From NCBI RefSeq assembly GCF_014023275.1, contig NZ_CP054698.1:2418001-2482000 (forward strand): 64,000 bases of DNA, written 5' to 3'. Position 1 is the stretch's first letter; every line of letters begins with the position of its first letter. Positions 1 through 10,398 of this stretch are shown here, in pieces. The position numbers were made by a program, and so were the translations under genes. The stretch comes from Nostoc edaphicum CCNP1411. GTDB taxonomy: Bacteria > Cyanobacteriota > Cyanobacteriia > Cyanobacteriales > Nostocaceae. A model generated the notes under the pieces. That model was not told the DNA's origin. It saw only the letters and a list, made by a program, of their open reading frames with translations, and made no database searches.

Positions 1-336
1 CGTTTTGCTCAACCAGGTGAAGCAGATATTTTCGTTGCTCCTAGGCGATCGCATCCAACTAACACAGGCAAAGCTTCCAAAGGCCCAGCCAGTGCCGCCG
101 ATCTTCCCACAACTGACACTGTAGGGGACAGCATTTTAGTTCAGTGTGTTAAAGATGGCAGTAAGCTACGTGCTAGGGTAGTTTCCGACGGATATGAACC
201 GGATTGGAACATGCGTTTTCCGCGATCGGTTCGCGAGGAAGGTATGCTTTACGTCGTTGATGAAGTCAAAACCGCACCCGATGGCAAGTCTTATATTGCC
301 TGTGGTGAAATTAAGCGATTTGTCCAACCCACTTGA
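1..336 (+). CDS. C-terminal part of an unrecognised protein (5' end outside window)
   Basis: The frame is open from base 1 to TGA at 334-336, giving the last 111 residues of a protein that starts upstream of the window. The first ~40 residues are low-complexity (Pro, Ala, Thr, Ser-rich, linker-like). The remainder is a compact domain with the motifs SILVQCVKDGSKLRARVVSDGY, split here as SILVQCVKDG and SKLRARVVSDG, then PDWNMRFPRSVREEG and a final IACGEIKRFV, suggesting a small beta-rich fold. I do not recognise the family. Coding is supported by the long open frame and the cyanobacterial codon usage. It reads towards gap with a ~330-bp repeat-filled gap, so co-transcription is uncertain. Confidence 0.7.
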   Translation, partial: RFAQPGEADIFVAPRRSHPTNTGKASKGPASAADLPTTDTVGDSILVQCVKDGSKLRARVVSDGYEPDWNMRFPRSVREEGMLYVVDEVKTAPDGKSYIACGEIKRFVQPT

Positions 337-428
337 ATTGGGACAGAGGGGAGCAAGGGGAGAAGAACCAATACAATACTGAATACTTCTCTACGAGAGG
401 CTGCGCCAAAGGCTTTGCTCATTACAAG

Positions 429-537
429 TGCCCAATGCCCAATCCCCCATGCCCAATGCCCAATCCCCCATGCCCCATGCCCAATGCCCAATGCCCAATC
501 CCCCATGCCCCATGCCCCATGCCCCATGCCCAATCCT
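429..537. repeat. Heptameric short tandem repeat array (STRR-like)
   Basis: About fifteen consecutive 7-bp units of the type TGCCCAA, TCCCCCA or TGCCCCA run in phase. Such heptamer arrays (STRR sequences) are known from heterocyst-forming cyanobacteria. Short open frames on both strands here only translate the repeat and are not genes. Confidence 0.85.
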
Positions 538-619
538 TAAAAGATGCCAAGTAAATATGCCTTAGCCGACTGAGACTGTCAGGATCAGAGAGTAAAGAGT
601 AAAAGGCAATCTATTTTGA

Positions 620-1711
<1,092 letters not shown>

Positions 1712-1713
1712 TT

Positions 1714-1806
1714 AGGAATTGGGAATTGGGCATGGGGCATTGGGCATGGGGCATTAGTAATTAAGTTTCTTCCCCAATCTCTAATCCCCAGTACCCAGTA
1801 CCCAAT
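1714..1806. repeat. Heptamer-type repeats in the gap-pyk gap
   Basis: The stretch contains GGGCATT/GGGCATG units (about 1727-1755), then TCCCCAGTACCCAGTACCCA. It is the same repeat class as at 429-537 and in the opposite orientation. The rest of the gap to 2030 is AT-rich with no other feature recognised. Confidence 0.7.
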
Positions 1807-2030
1807 TTGGGATTTGGGTCAAATGGTAAATACTCTGAAAATAAAACGCAATCTAGTATTTTTATTTAGCAAACCAGTGATATGAAGCACGTGTAAATTT
1901 GGATGTTTTGTGCGATGACGCAAAGATTTAAACTGGGAAACCCCAATAAAATCTGAAGTCTCTGAATTACGAATTACGAATTGGTACAAAGCATCCAAAT
2001 TTGCAAGTTACTCCTCAACCCCCAATCCCT

Positions 2031-3461
2031 ATGCGTCGAACCAAAATCATTTGTACTGTTGGGCCCGCTACATCTGCACCTGAAAAGCTGCAAGCCTTGG
2101 TAAAAGCCGGAATGAATGTGGCACGGCTGAATTTTTCCCACGGGGCTTATGAATTCCATGCCCAAACTGCTCACTATCTCAGACAGATTAGTAATGAGCA
2201 GCAAAAGCCGATCGCAATTATGCAAGACTTATGTGGTCCCAAGATTCGTTTGGGAACTTTACCACCGGAAGGGTTAAATTTAGAAGCCGGTAGTGAAGTC
2301 ACCTTTGTTTTGCAAGAAAAGGGTGAGAGTATTGACGAACTCCCCCTACCTTTGCCGACTTTGTTCGCAATGGTGCGACCAGGTGAACCAATTTTAATTA
2401 ATGATGGTCGCGTCAAATTGATTGTGACCGATCGCGATGCCGATCACATTCGCGCCCAAGTGAAAATTGGCGGGTTAATTTCCACCCACAAGGGAGTGAA
2501 CCTACCCCAAACTCCTTTACCTGTCAGTTCCATCACCGAAAAAGACTTGCTGGATCTCCGCTTTGGGATTCAGTTGGGTGTAGACTGGGTAGCGGTGTCC
2601 TTCGTGCGATCGCCACAAGACTTAGAACCCGCTAGACGAATGATTGAAGCTGCTGGTGCTTCCATTCGCCTAATTGCCAAAATCGAAAGAGCAGAGGCAG
2701 TAGAGAATTTTGACTCAATTCTGAAGGTTGCGGACGCGATTATGATTGCCCGTGGCGATTTAGGGGTAGAAGTGCCAATTCACGAAGTACCCTTAATTCA
2801 AAAAGATATCATTCGCCGTTGCAATCGTGCTGGCAAGCCGGTGATTACAGCCACCCAAATGCTAGAGTCGATGATTAGCGCCCCTGACCCCACCCGCGCC
2901 GAAGCAACCGATGTTGCCAACTCCATCTTAGATGGTACGGATGCGGTAATGCTTTCTGGTGAAACCGCTGTCGGGCAATATCCCATCGCCGCCGTCCAGA
3001 TGATGCACAACATCGCCGTGCGGACAGAACAGGCTCTAGATGAGGGTAGCAAACATGCTTGGTGTCATGAAGCAGGCAGTCTTAGCGTTACCGAATCTGT
3101 GGCAGAATCCGTCTGTCGCATCGCTTATGAAACAGGCTCACGGGCAATTCTCTGTAACACTTCATCAGGAAGTACGGCGCGAATGGTGTCTAAATACCGG
3201 CCTACTTCTCCCATTATTGCCCTCACCTCCGACATCACCGCTTATCGCCAACTAGCGCTTTCTTGGGGTGTGGAAGCTTTGCTGATCCCACCAGTCCACA
3301 ATGCCGAAGAGATGTTTACCAATGTGGTGAACACAGTTGTAGACATGGGTTTAGCGAATAAGGGCGATAAAGTAGTAATTACCTCTGGTGTTCCAATTGG
3401 TAAATCGGGCACAACTAGTTTAATCAAAGTGCATTCCATTGGACAGCCAATTTCAGCATAA
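2031..3461 (+). CDS. pyk: Pyruvate kinase
   Basis: Transfers phosphate from phosphoenolpyruvate to ADP, the last step of glycolysis. The protein begins MRRTKIICTVGPATSAP, the usual N-terminus; an upstream TTG at 2001 would add ten unconserved residues, so ATG 2031 is preferred (476 aa). Signature blocks in order are GMNVARLNFSHG, DLCGPKIRLG, the catalytic KIERAEAVENFD, MIARGDLGVEVP, and VITATQMLESMI with PTRAEATDVANSILDGTDAVMLSGETAVG split around it. The C-terminal domain with IALTSD and ITSGVPIGKSGTT is intact. No clear Shine-Dalgarno sequence precedes 2031. It follows gap with a ~320-bp repeat-containing gap and precedes tal. Confidence 0.94.
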   Translation: MRRTKIICTVGPATSAPEKLQALVKAGMNVARLNFSHGAYEFHAQTAHYLRQISNEQQKPIAIMQDLCGPKIRLGTLPPEGLNLEAGSEVTFVLQEKGESIDELPLPLPTLFAMVRPGEPILINDGRVKLIVTDRDADHIRAQVKIGGLISTHKGVNLPQTPLPVSSITEKDLLDLRFGIQLGVDWVAVSFVRSPQDLEPARRMIEAAGASIRLIAKIERAEAVENFDSILKVADAIMIARGDLGVEVPIHEVPLIQKDIIRRCNRAGKPVITATQMLESMISAPDPTRAEATDVANSILDGTDAVMLSGETAVGQYPIAAVQMMHNIAVRTEQALDEGSKHAWCHEAGSLSVTESVAESVCRIAYETGSRAILCNTSSGSTARMVSKYRPTSPIIALTSDITAYRQLALSWGVEALLIPPVHNAEEMFTNVVNTVVDMGLANKGDKVVITSGVPIGKSGTTSLIKVHSIGQPISA

Positions 3462-3544
3462 GGCACTTAGAATAAGGCTGTGGCTCAAGATAGTAAGCAA
3501 AATTGGGCAATGATTAAGAAAAATTGCCAGAATCAGAATTGAAG

Positions 3545-3690
3545 GAACTAAGGACTGGGGACTGGTGATTGGGGACTAAGGACTGGGGAGACAAGGAGGA
3601 GACTAATAACTCTTGTACAAACGCGATTAATTGTGTCTCTACTCCTAACTCCTAACTCAGCACTCAGCACTCAGCACTCAGCACTCGCTA
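3545..3690. repeat. Two heptamer-type repeat blocks between pyk and tal
   Basis: At 3549-3596 variants of GGGGACT and AGGACTG alternate. At 3656-3686 the unit CAGCACT is repeated about five times. Between them lies CAAACGCGATTAATTGTGTCTCTAC (about 3619-3643), a decayed copy of the palindrome seen intact at 40541-40568. Confidence 0.7.
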
Positions 3691-3722
3691 GTAAATCCTA
3701 AACAAACATCACGGAGTCTTTT

Positions 3723-4727
3723 ATGTCTAAGAATTTACTGGAACAATTGCGAGAAGTGACTGTTGTGGTCGCAGATACAGGGGATATCAAGGCAATTGAA
3801 AAGTTCAAACCCCAAGATGCCACCACCAATCCTTCTCTGATTACTGCTGCGGCGCAAATGCCAGAATATCAGGGAATTGTCGATCAAACTTTACTTCAGG
3901 CGAAGAAAGATGCTGGAGCCGAAGCCACCCAAGCACAGATAGTTTCTTTGGCTTTTGACCGTTTAGCAGTTGCCTTTGGATTAAAGATTTTGCAAATCAT
4001 TCCCGGTCGCGTGTCTACGGAAGTGGATGCTCGCTTGTCCTACGATACCGAAGCTACCCTGACTAAGGCACGGGACTTAATTGCCCAGTATAAAGCTGCC
4101 GGAATTGGCCGCGATCGCGTTTTAATTAAAATTGCCACCACCTGGGAAGGCATTCGCGCTGCGGAAATTCTCGAAAAAGAAGGTATTCACTGTAACCTTA
4201 CATTGTTGTTTGGTCTTCACCAAGCGATCGCCTGTGCAGAAGCCGGCGTCACCCTAATTTCTCCCTTCGTTGGTCGGATTCTCGACTGGTACAAAAAAGA
4301 TACCGGACGCGATAGCTACCCAGCAGCCGAAGATCCAGGAGTTTTGTCAGTCACCAAAATCTACAACTACTACAAGAAATTCGGCTACAAAACCGAAGTT
4401 ATGGGAGCTAGCTTCCGTAACCTTGGTGAAATTACTGAACTTGCCGGTAGTGATTTACTGACCATTTCACCATCACTTTTGGCTGAATTGCAGTCAACTG
4501 TTGCAGAACTGCCACGTAAACTTGACCCCGCGAAGGCAGCAAGCTTGGAAATCGAAAAGATATCCATTGACAAAGCTAGCTATGACAAAATGCACGCTGC
4601 TGACCGCATGGCAACCGACAAACTAGACGAGGGCATCAAAGGTTTTACCAAGGCACTAGAAGACCTTGAGAAACTTTTGGCAGACCGACTAGTTCGCCTT
4701 GAAGGAGAGGTAGTAGCAAGCCATTAA
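3723..4727 (+). CDS. tal: Transaldolase (TalB type)
   Basis: Transfers a dihydroxyacetone unit between sugar phosphates in the pentose phosphate pathway. It has 334 residues. DATTNPSLI (residues 32-40) carries the conserved Asp, and the Schiff-base lysine is K136 in [12 protein letters not shown], followed by CNLTLLFG and GRILDWYK, all typical of the TalB subfamily. The start ATG is preceded by CGGAG about 5 bases upstream. It stands third in the gap-pyk-tal series; the repeat-filled spacer of ~260 bp suggests it has its own promoter. Nostoc genomes usually carry another tal next to zwf/opcA, so this may be a second isozyme (inference). Confidence 0.93.
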   Translation: MSKNLLEQLREVTVVVADTGDIKAIEKFKPQDATTNPSLITAAAQMPEYQGIVDQTLLQAKKDAGAEATQAQIVSLAFDRLAVAFGLKILQIIPGRVSTEVDARLSYDTEATLTKARDLIAQYKAAGIGRDRVLIKIATTWEGIRAAEILEKEGIHCNLTLLFGLHQAIACAEAGVTLISPFVGRILDWYKKDTGRDSYPAAEDPGVLSVTKIYNYYKKFGYKTEVMGASFRNLGEITELAGSDLLTISPSLLAELQSTVAELPRKLDPAKAASLEIEKISIDKASYDKMHAADRMATDKLDEGIKGFTKALEDLEKLLADRLVRLEGEVVASH

Positions 4728-4741
4728 AAGATAATAATAGT

Positions 4742-4772
4742 TAGTGGTTAGTGGTTAAACCACTAACCACTA
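4742..4772. repeat. Perfect 15-bp inverted repeat just after tal
   Basis: TAGTGGTTAGTGGTT at 4742-4756 is the exact reverse complement of 4758-4772 around a single A. The arms are built from GTGGTTA heptamers. No T tract follows, so it is a weak candidate for a terminator and more likely a repeat-derived palindrome. Confidence 0.7.
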
Positions 4773-4915
4773 GTTAGTTACATCAGCCGCAATATTGCTC
4801 GGATTTTGCATTTTTAACTCACAATTTGGTTTGGGGAAAAGGTTAAAGGGAAGAGGTTAAAGGTTTTTTCTTTCCCTTTTCCCCAAAACCCGACAAGTAT
4901 TGACATCAGCCGTCG

Positions 4916-5320
4916 TTAATAACGACGGCGAATATTTTCATATCGTCCGTAAGGCTGCCGTCGTTGGATAATTTGCCGTTGTCTTAACTGCTGCCGTCGG
5001 ATACTTTGGTTTCGTCTGAGAGGCTGCCGTCGGATACTTGGGTATCGTCTTAAGGGCTGCCGCCGGATACTTGGGTATCGTCTTAAGGGCTGCCGCCGTC
5101 GGATAATCTGCCGTCGTCGGATCATTCGGTATCTTCCTGACCGCCGTTGAGCAATTAAAAGCTCTCCAGTTTTATCTCCAACTAGATTAGCTTCTGGTGC
5201 AGCGCTCTGTTCATTGCGAGCATTATCTAAAGAAATATCTTTTGCTTCAGCTAATGAGGGCGGATACACAAAGGCACATAGCAATAGCGCTATTGAGGAT
5301 AACTTCCTGAAACCTTTCAT
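4916..5320 (-). CDS. Secreted Arg-rich tandem-repeat protein, function unknown
   Basis: The 134-residue product has a clear signal peptide: MKGFRKLSS, a hydrophobic core IALLLCAFVYPP and an SLAEAKD cleavage region. A neutral segment (about 28-58) is followed by a strongly basic tail from residue 59 of imperfect units such as RRQPLRRYPSI repeated three to four times, then RRQQLRQRQIIQRRQPYGRYENIRRRY. There is almost no acid in the tail. The family is not recognised. Charge, export signal and repetition suggest a periplasmic or outer-envelope polycation that binds nucleic acid, polysaccharide or lipid A phosphate (inference). It is encoded convergently to tal. The start ATG at 5320 has no strong ribosome-binding site visible. 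Confidence 0.6.
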   Translation of the reverse strand: MKGFRKLSSIALLLCAFVYPPSLAEAKDISLDNARNEQSAAPEANLVGDKTGELLIAQRRSGRYRMIRRRQIIRRRQPLRRYPSIRRQPLRRYPSIRRQPLRRNQSIRRQQLRQRQIIQRRQPYGRYENIRRRY

Positions 5321-5488
5321 GTTTTTGCTTCTACTAGACTTTCGGTAATAACTTTATTAAAACACCTTAAAGTCAGCAAATTATCGCTTATATAGTTTTT
5401 TTTAACTTAATTTGGTATGAAATATTGTATTTAAATTTCAGCCTTATGGATAATTGTAAATTGGATCAAACTGTGTGTATAAATAATC

Positions 5489-5787
5489 AGAAGAGGATAT
5501 TTTAAAAGTGGTCAAATGTAATTTTAGGCACTTGTAGATTCTCTCTACTTCCTTAAAAACTACGGTGTACACACAAATCGAATTACCCCCCTTAATCCCC
5601 CCAATGCATTGGGGGGAAACCGGAAAATCTAGTTCCCTCCCCTTTGCAAGGGGAGGGTTAGGGTGGGGTAAAACCTTGATTAATCAGCTATTTCAGACTT
5701 GTGTGTACACCGTAGTTTTTAAGGGGAAAGGGGGGGGATCTAAAACGTTTTACTATCGACCAGAGGACTTTTAAAATATTCTCTAAG
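5489..5787. mobile_element. MITE-A copy 1: non-coding element with nested inverted repeats
   Basis: The element has no credible gene. Outer arms are 5492-5509 and 5767-5784 (18 bp, one mismatch). Inner arms are 5551-5576 and 5699-5724 (26 bp, perfect; core CTACGGTGTACACACAA). Inside lie two more palindromes, CCCCCCAATGCATTGGGGGG at 5597-5616 and a CCCTCCCCTTTGC/AAGGGGAGGG hairpin around 5633-5656. A closely similar element lies at 14491-14785. A second, right-end-like sequence at 5793-5816 suggests a nested or duplicated end. The structure is that of a miniature inverted-repeat element moved by a transposase in trans (inference). Confidence 0.8.
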
Positions 5788-5895
5788 AAAACTGAGACTT
5801 TTTTAAAATCTCTAAGAGAAAGAGAAACAATACACCAGCAATATTATTTACACTGTAATTAACAGTAATTCAATTTAGAATAAAATATCTGATTG

Positions 5896-7566
5896 CTAAT
5901 TACTCAATTTCTTTGTATTGCTAAATTTAATTACCAGCCAAACTCCTCCAGAGGATATCAACAACAACGGTGTTAACCAATCACCCCAACGCACATATAA
6001 AGTTTGTGTTTGTCGCCGATAAATTGTTTCGGCATGAGTTTCGTAGGTATTGTATCCAGATATCCACAAGGTTCTACCGTGAGGATCTACAAAGGCTGAA
6101 TATCCGGTATTAGTTGCCCGTGCTGACCATCGATCAGTTTCAATTGCCCGCATGATATCCTGTGCATGGTGCTGGAATGGCATGGATGCACTGTAATGGG
6201 CATCGTTAGAAGAACTGAGGATAAATTGCCCACCCGCCGCAGCTTGATAGCGAAATTGTTCAGGAAAAGCAGATTCGTAACATATACTAGCGATCGCACG
6301 ACCAAATGGAGTGTCAAATATCTGATTTGCTGAACCAGGAACTTGGTGTGCCTCCAAAGGTGACAAACGCTGAACTAGTCCGCCTAAAATTTCTTCAAAG
6401 GGGATATATTCTCCCAATGGTACTAGTTTGGCTTTATCGTAGCGGCTGACAATTTCACCCTTATTGTTGAAAGTAAACAAGCTAATTGTATAACTGTCTC
6501 CCCGTTCGCCAAAAGCCCCAATCCAAGCAACTACACCTTTTTTCTTCACTGCTGCGACTAAAGCAGTTTCCATCAAGTTGCGCTGGAAAATAGGTAAGGC
6601 TCCTTCTGGGGTGAGGACTGCATCTACACCTTGCTCTGCTAAAGTTAAATACCCATTGGTGTAATTTTCTTGAGCGCGACGAAACCCTTCGGAACTTCGT
6701 AAAAGTCGGTTCGGGATATTACCCTGAATAATCCCCACTTTCAAGGCTGCTTCTGGTACTTGGGCGATGGGACGGCTATATAAGATAAAACCAATGAGGT
6801 GTAAGGTAATTAATAGTCCTGTGGCGACAACTAAGTATTTATTAACGAACTGCCTTCGCATAGCGTCTCTTAGAGAAGACGCAGATGACATCTTGGTATC
6901 TTGGCGGTTTATATACGCTTCAGCAATTAAACCATTAACAGCAACTATTGCTGCTGTCACAGTATTAGGCCCAGAGAGTTGTCCCAGATGTACAATTACG
7001 AGATTGTGCGGACTTTGGGTGTAAGCAAGGGAACTCCACCACAGAGGGCCAGCACTCCAAAGGCTCTCTAAGCCGCACCAGACGGCTGTACCAATAAGTA
7101 TACGTAGCCACGGTTTTTGTTCGGCTAGGCGAACCATTACAGCCGCCCAGATAGTAACAAATACGCCTCCCAAGAGGCTGATAAATCCCCAACAAAAAAG
7201 AGTAATTGCCAAACTCGGCAACCAAGGAACACCCAACCATGTCATTGGATGAATTCCGGTAATCCAAGATAGGGCGACACCGTGATAACCGATACCCCAG
7301 AAGAGAGCAGGGGGGGCAGGGGGAGATGGGGGAGCAGGGGGGGATTGGTTTTGGTTTTTGGCTGAAGTGACAATTAGCACCCATAAGGGAACTAGGGCAA
7401 TCCAAGCCAAGAACCATGCGCCGACAGGGGCAACGGTTAGCCCCATTAAAATGCCACTAGCTAAGGCAATCAAGTAAGGCAGTAAAGAGGTTAACCTCTC
7501 CCCCTGCCTCCCCTGCTTCCCCTGCTCCCCCTGCTTTTTACTCTGCTTCTTCTGCATCGACAGCAT
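5896..7566 (-). CDS. lnt: Apolipoprotein N-acyltransferase
   Basis: Adds the third acyl chain to lipoproteins at the periplasmic face of the inner membrane. The 556-residue protein has several N-terminal membrane spans (about 28-265), then a nitrilase-type domain with the catalytic triad visible: E321 in [10 protein letters not shown]378 in [15 protein letters not shown] and C429 in [10 protein letters not shown] last membrane span lies near the C-terminus. The ATG at 7566 lies inside the end of gyrA (29-bp overlap), so the two are probably translationally coupled. The first ~24 residues ([15 protein letters not shown]) and residues 71-87 (Pro/Ala-rich) are encoded by CCCCTGCT-type repeat DNA of the kind otherwise seen between genes, and residues ~228-238 ([11 protein letters not shown]) by another small dispersed repeat. 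Confidence 0.93.
   Translation of the reverse strand: MLSMQKKQSKKQGEQGKQGRQGERLTSLLPYLIALASGILMGLTVAPVGAWFLAWIALVPLWVLIVTSAKNQNQSPPAPPSPPAPPALFWGIGYHGVALSWITGIHPMTWLGVPWLPSLAITLFCWGFISLLGGVFVTIWAAVMVRLAEQKPWLRILIGTAVWCGLESLWSAGPLWWSSLAYTQSPHNLVIVHLGQLSGPNTVTAAIVAVNGLIAEAYINRQDTKMSSASSLRDAMRRQFVNKYLVVATGLLITLHLIGFILYSRPIAQVPEAALKVGIIQGNIPNRLLRSSEGFRRAQENYTNGYLTLAEQGVDAVLTPEGALPIFQRNLMETALVAAVKKKGVVAWIGAFGERGDSYTISLFTFNNKGEIVSRYDKAKLVPLGEYIPFEEILGGLVQRLSPLEAHQVPGSANQIFDTPFGRAIASICYESAFPEQFRYQAAAGGQFILSSSNDAHYSASMPFQHHAQDIMRAIETDRWSARATNTGYSAFVDPHGRTLWISGYNTYETHAETIYRRQTQTLYVRWGDWLTPLLLISSGGVWLVIKFSNTKKLSN
6855..6882. repeat. Very small dispersed repeat inside lnt
   Basis: TCGCATAGCGTCTCTTAGAG followed by AAGACGCA belongs to the AGCGTCTC..AGAGACGC family also seen at 22683-22738, about 22387-22409, 15127-15155 and 56681-56716. 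It sits in frame in lnt, within a hydrophilic loop between membrane spans, adding residues close to [11 protein letters not shown]. Confidence 0.55.
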
Positions 7567-10177
7567 CAGGTGGAACTATTGCCACTCCGGTAATGGCGTC
7601 ATCTTCATCTAAACGCTGCACTCTGACTCCAGTTGCCGATCGCGATTGGATCGAAATTGCATTCACCGCTTGACGGATGATAATACCGCGATTTGTCACC
7701 ATCATGATTTCATCATCATCATTGTTGACAATGCGTAAAGTTGCCAACTTGTCTTTGTTTTTGCGGTTTTTGAACTTGGTTGCCATTAAACCCTGTCCAG
7801 CACGATTTTGCAGACGGAATTGGGCAACGGGTACGCGCTTACCATATCCTCCCATTGTAATTACCAACACCCAAGGGCCAACTACGCCAGTGCTAGGCAC
7901 TTCTGCGGACTCTTCAGTAGTTTCGGTAATTTCGATATCTTCTGCTTCGATTGTTTCGATTGCTTCGACTGCTTCGACTGCTTCGACTGTTTCGATATCT
8001 TCAATTTCGGCTTCTGTAACATCCAAAGTTTCAAGAATTGCTGCGGGGAGAATATCCATACCCACCAGTTCATCTTTATTCTTGAGTTTCATGGCTTTCA
8101 CGCCACGAGTCGCCCTACTTAAAGGACGCAGTTGTTCGTGGTTGCACCGGAAGTTAATCGCCATCCCGTTACGAGAACCAATGATTACGCTATCCTCTAC
8201 TCTAGCGCGTCGCACCCAGCGGAGTTGGTCGCCTTCCTCTAAGGAAATGGCAATCAAACCATTGGCGCGAATATGACTAAAGGCTGCCAATTCGGTTTTC
8301 TTGATATTGCCGCCCTTAGTGAGCATGACCAGATATTCTTCACTGCTAAACTCGTCAACCGGTACAATCGAGGTGATTTTTTCCTCTTTGGGAATCGGTA
8401 GCATTTGGACGATTGGTGTCCCGCGACTGGTACGCGAACTCGCTGGAATTTGATAAGCTCTCAGGCAGTAAACGACACCACGCTCACTAAAGAATAAAAT
8501 ACTGTCGTGATCGCAGCAAGTTAAAAAATGCTCAATGGTGTCATCATCTTTCACCTTGGCTGCGGCTTTACCTCTGGTAGCGCGGCTTTGGGCTTCAAAG
8601 GTGTTGACTGGCATCCGTTTGATGTAGCCTTGCTCTGTCACCAAAATGATCGCTTTTTCATTGGCAATTAAATCGCGATCGTCTAATTCCCCTTCCCCTG
8701 GTAAAATTACCGTGCGGCGGGGTGTAGCAAAGCTAGTTTTCAGTTGCCCGACTTCAGTTTCAATGATTTCCAGCACTCTCTCCCGACGTGCCAAAATATC
8801 TTGCAAGTCGGTAATCTTTGCTTGTAATTCATCGTGTTCCAGACGAATTTTGTCTGCTTCTAAGGCAGTCAACCGCCGCAATTGCATCTGCAAAATCGCG
8901 TCTGCTTGAACTTCTGAGAGTCCGTAAGTTGTGATTAATTCACCTTTGGCTGTGGGCGCATCGGGCGCATGGCGAATCAAGACAATAATCGGATCTAACT
9001 GGGATAGGGCAATTAATAACCCTTGTAGGAGATGATCGCGTTCCTCGGCTTTCCGCAGTTCGTAGCGGGTGCGTCTGGCAATGGATTCGATACGGAAATC
9101 CAAGAAGACGGTTAAGAACTGCTTGAGAGTGAGGACTTGGGGTTCACTATTCACCAACGCCAGCATATTTGCGCCGAAATTGGCTTGCAGTGGCGTTTGC
9201 TTGTAGAGGTTGTTCAGAACGACGCGGGGATAAGCATCACGCTTGAGTTCGATGACAACTCGCATCCCGTCGCGATCGCTTTCATCCCGGATATCTGCGA
9301 TGCCCTCTAGCCGCTTTTCGTTCACCATTTCGGCGATTTTTTCAATTAGCGCCGCTTTATTGGTTTGATAGGGCAATTCGGTAATGATAATTGCTTCTCT
9401 ATCTGGTCGTCCCCGTTGTTCAACGGTTTCAATGTTAGCGACACCACGCATGGTAATGGAACCACGCCCGGTAGTATAAGCTTCTCGAATGGCAGATGTT
9501 CCCAAAATTTGCGCCCCAGTCGGAAAGTCTGGGCCGTGGACATACTGCATTAATTCGAGATCGGTGATTTCTGGATTGTGGATTACAGCCACCAAAGCAT
9601 CAATCAATTCGCCCAAATTGTGCGGCGGAATGTTGGTTGCCATGCCCACGGCAATCCCAGAGGAACCGTTGAGCAACAATTGGGGAATCCGTGCTGGTAA
9701 AACTGTGGGTTCTTGCTGGGAACCGTCGAAGTTATCGGCAAAATCTACGGTTTCTAATTCGATGTCGTGGAGTAAACCGGCACTAGTTAAAGCTTGTAAG
9801 CGGCATTCTGTGTACCGCATTGCGGCTGGCGGATCGTTGTCAACCGAACCAAAGTTACCATGTCCGTTAACTAGGGGCGATCGCATGGAAAAATCCTGCG
9901 CCATCCGCACCAAGGCATCATACACTGCCGTGTCGCCGTGGGGGTGATATTTACCCAGCACTTCCCCGACCACACGGGCGCATTTCTTAAAGGGGCGATC
10001 GTGAAGTAGACCTAGCTCGTGCATTGCGTAGAGAATGCGACGATGCACAGGTTTTAGACCATCCCTGGCATCTGGCAACGCCCGACCCACTATCACGCTC
10101 ATGGCGTATTCCAGATAAGACTGCGACATTTCGGTTCGCAAGTCTATCGGGATAATCCTCTCCTGTGAGGTTGTCAT
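7538..10177 (-). CDS. gyrA: DNA gyrase subunit A
   Basis: Breakage-reunion subunit of DNA gyrase. The N-terminal winged-helix/tower region is classic: [40 protein letters not shown] (Thr at the position of E. coli Ser83) and [10 protein letters not shown] with catalytic Tyr122. The C-terminal DNA-wrapping domain has six beta-pinwheel blades. Two oddities: the GyrA-box expected as QRRGGKG reads QSRATRG (about residue 534), and an acidic insert of about 45 residues rich in [16 protein letters not shown] separates blades 4 and 5 (about residues 715-760), encoded by GACTGCTTC-type repeat DNA (about 7945-8000). At 879 residues it is somewhat longer than usual. The start ATG at 10177 agrees with the family. 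lnt overlaps its end. Confidence 0.95.
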   Translation of the reverse strand: MTTSQERIIPIDLRTEMSQSYLEYAMSVIVGRALPDARDGLKPVHRRILYAMHELGLLHDRPFKKCARVVGEVLGKYHPHGDTAVYDALVRMAQDFSMRSPLVNGHGNFGSVDNDPPAAMRYTECRLQALTSAGLLHDIELETVDFADNFDGSQQEPTVLPARIPQLLLNGSSGIAVGMATNIPPHNLGELIDALVAVIHNPEITDLELMQYVHGPDFPTGAQILGTSAIREAYTTGRGSITMRGVANIETVEQRGRPDREAIIITELPYQTNKAALIEKIAEMVNEKRLEGIADIRDESDRDGMRVVIELKRDAYPRVVLNNLYKQTPLQANFGANMLALVNSEPQVLTLKQFLTVFLDFRIESIARRTRYELRKAEERDHLLQGLLIALSQLDPIIVLIRHAPDAPTAKGELITTYGLSEVQADAILQMQLRRLTALEADKIRLEHDELQAKITDLQDILARRERVLEIIETEVGQLKTSFATPRRTVILPGEGELDDRDLIANEKAIILVTEQGYIKRMPVNTFEAQSRATRGKAAAKVKDDDTIEHFLTCCDHDSILFFSERGVVYCLRAYQIPASSRTSRGTPIVQMLPIPKEEKITSIVPVDEFSSEEYLVMLTKGGNIKKTELAAFSHIRANGLIAISLEEGDQLRWVRRARVEDSVIIGSRNGMAINFRCNHEQLRPLSRATRGVKAMKLKNKDELVGMDILPAAILETLDVTEAEIEDIETVEAVEAVEAIETIEAEDIEITETTEESAEVPSTGVVGPWVLVITMGGYGKRVPVAQFRLQNRAGQGLMATKFKNRKNKDKLATLRIVNNDDDEIMMVTNRGIIIRQAVNAISIQSRSATGVRVQRLDEDDAITGVAIVPPDAVDAEEAE

Positions 10178-10398
10178 AACCTAAAAATCTCCAAAAATCG
10201 TAGATTTTAGCTTTTTTACTCAACAAAGCGCAAAATTATTCTAAATTGCTCTTGAATAATTGCTATAATTTGATACAATCTTAGCATATATTGCTTTTTA
10301 TTGCCTGGGCAGCTAAGTCAAGCGTCTTGGTAGATGCTCCTCGCTTTGCTCCAAGTTCTAACTTTGAGTTTCCTGAAATGGAAATAGTAATTTAAGTC

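Noticed and set aside
291..554. Two overlapping small ORFs (minus 291-533, plus 333-554) rich in Gly/Trp/Met or Pro/Cys
   Set aside because: They translate the TGCCCAA/TGCCCCA heptamer array in both directions; no ribosome-binding site or conserved composition.
2001..2030. Ten-residue N-terminal extension of pyruvate kinase from TTG 2001
   Set aside because: Not conserved in the family, no ribosome-binding site; ATG 2031 starts the standard MRRTKI sequence.
5565..5774. Plus-strand 69-codon ORF inside MITE-A copy 1
   Set aside because: The frame is not kept in copy 2 and the sequence is dominated by palindromes.
7882..8122. ORFs antiparallel to gyrA reading Phe/Asp/Cys or Ser/Lys/Gln repeats
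   Set aside because: They are the translation of the acidic repeat insert of gyrA in other frames.
10300..10350. tRNA-like stretch upstream of gyrA
   Set aside because: No acceptor stem, no GTTCRANYC-type T loop and no CCA end.
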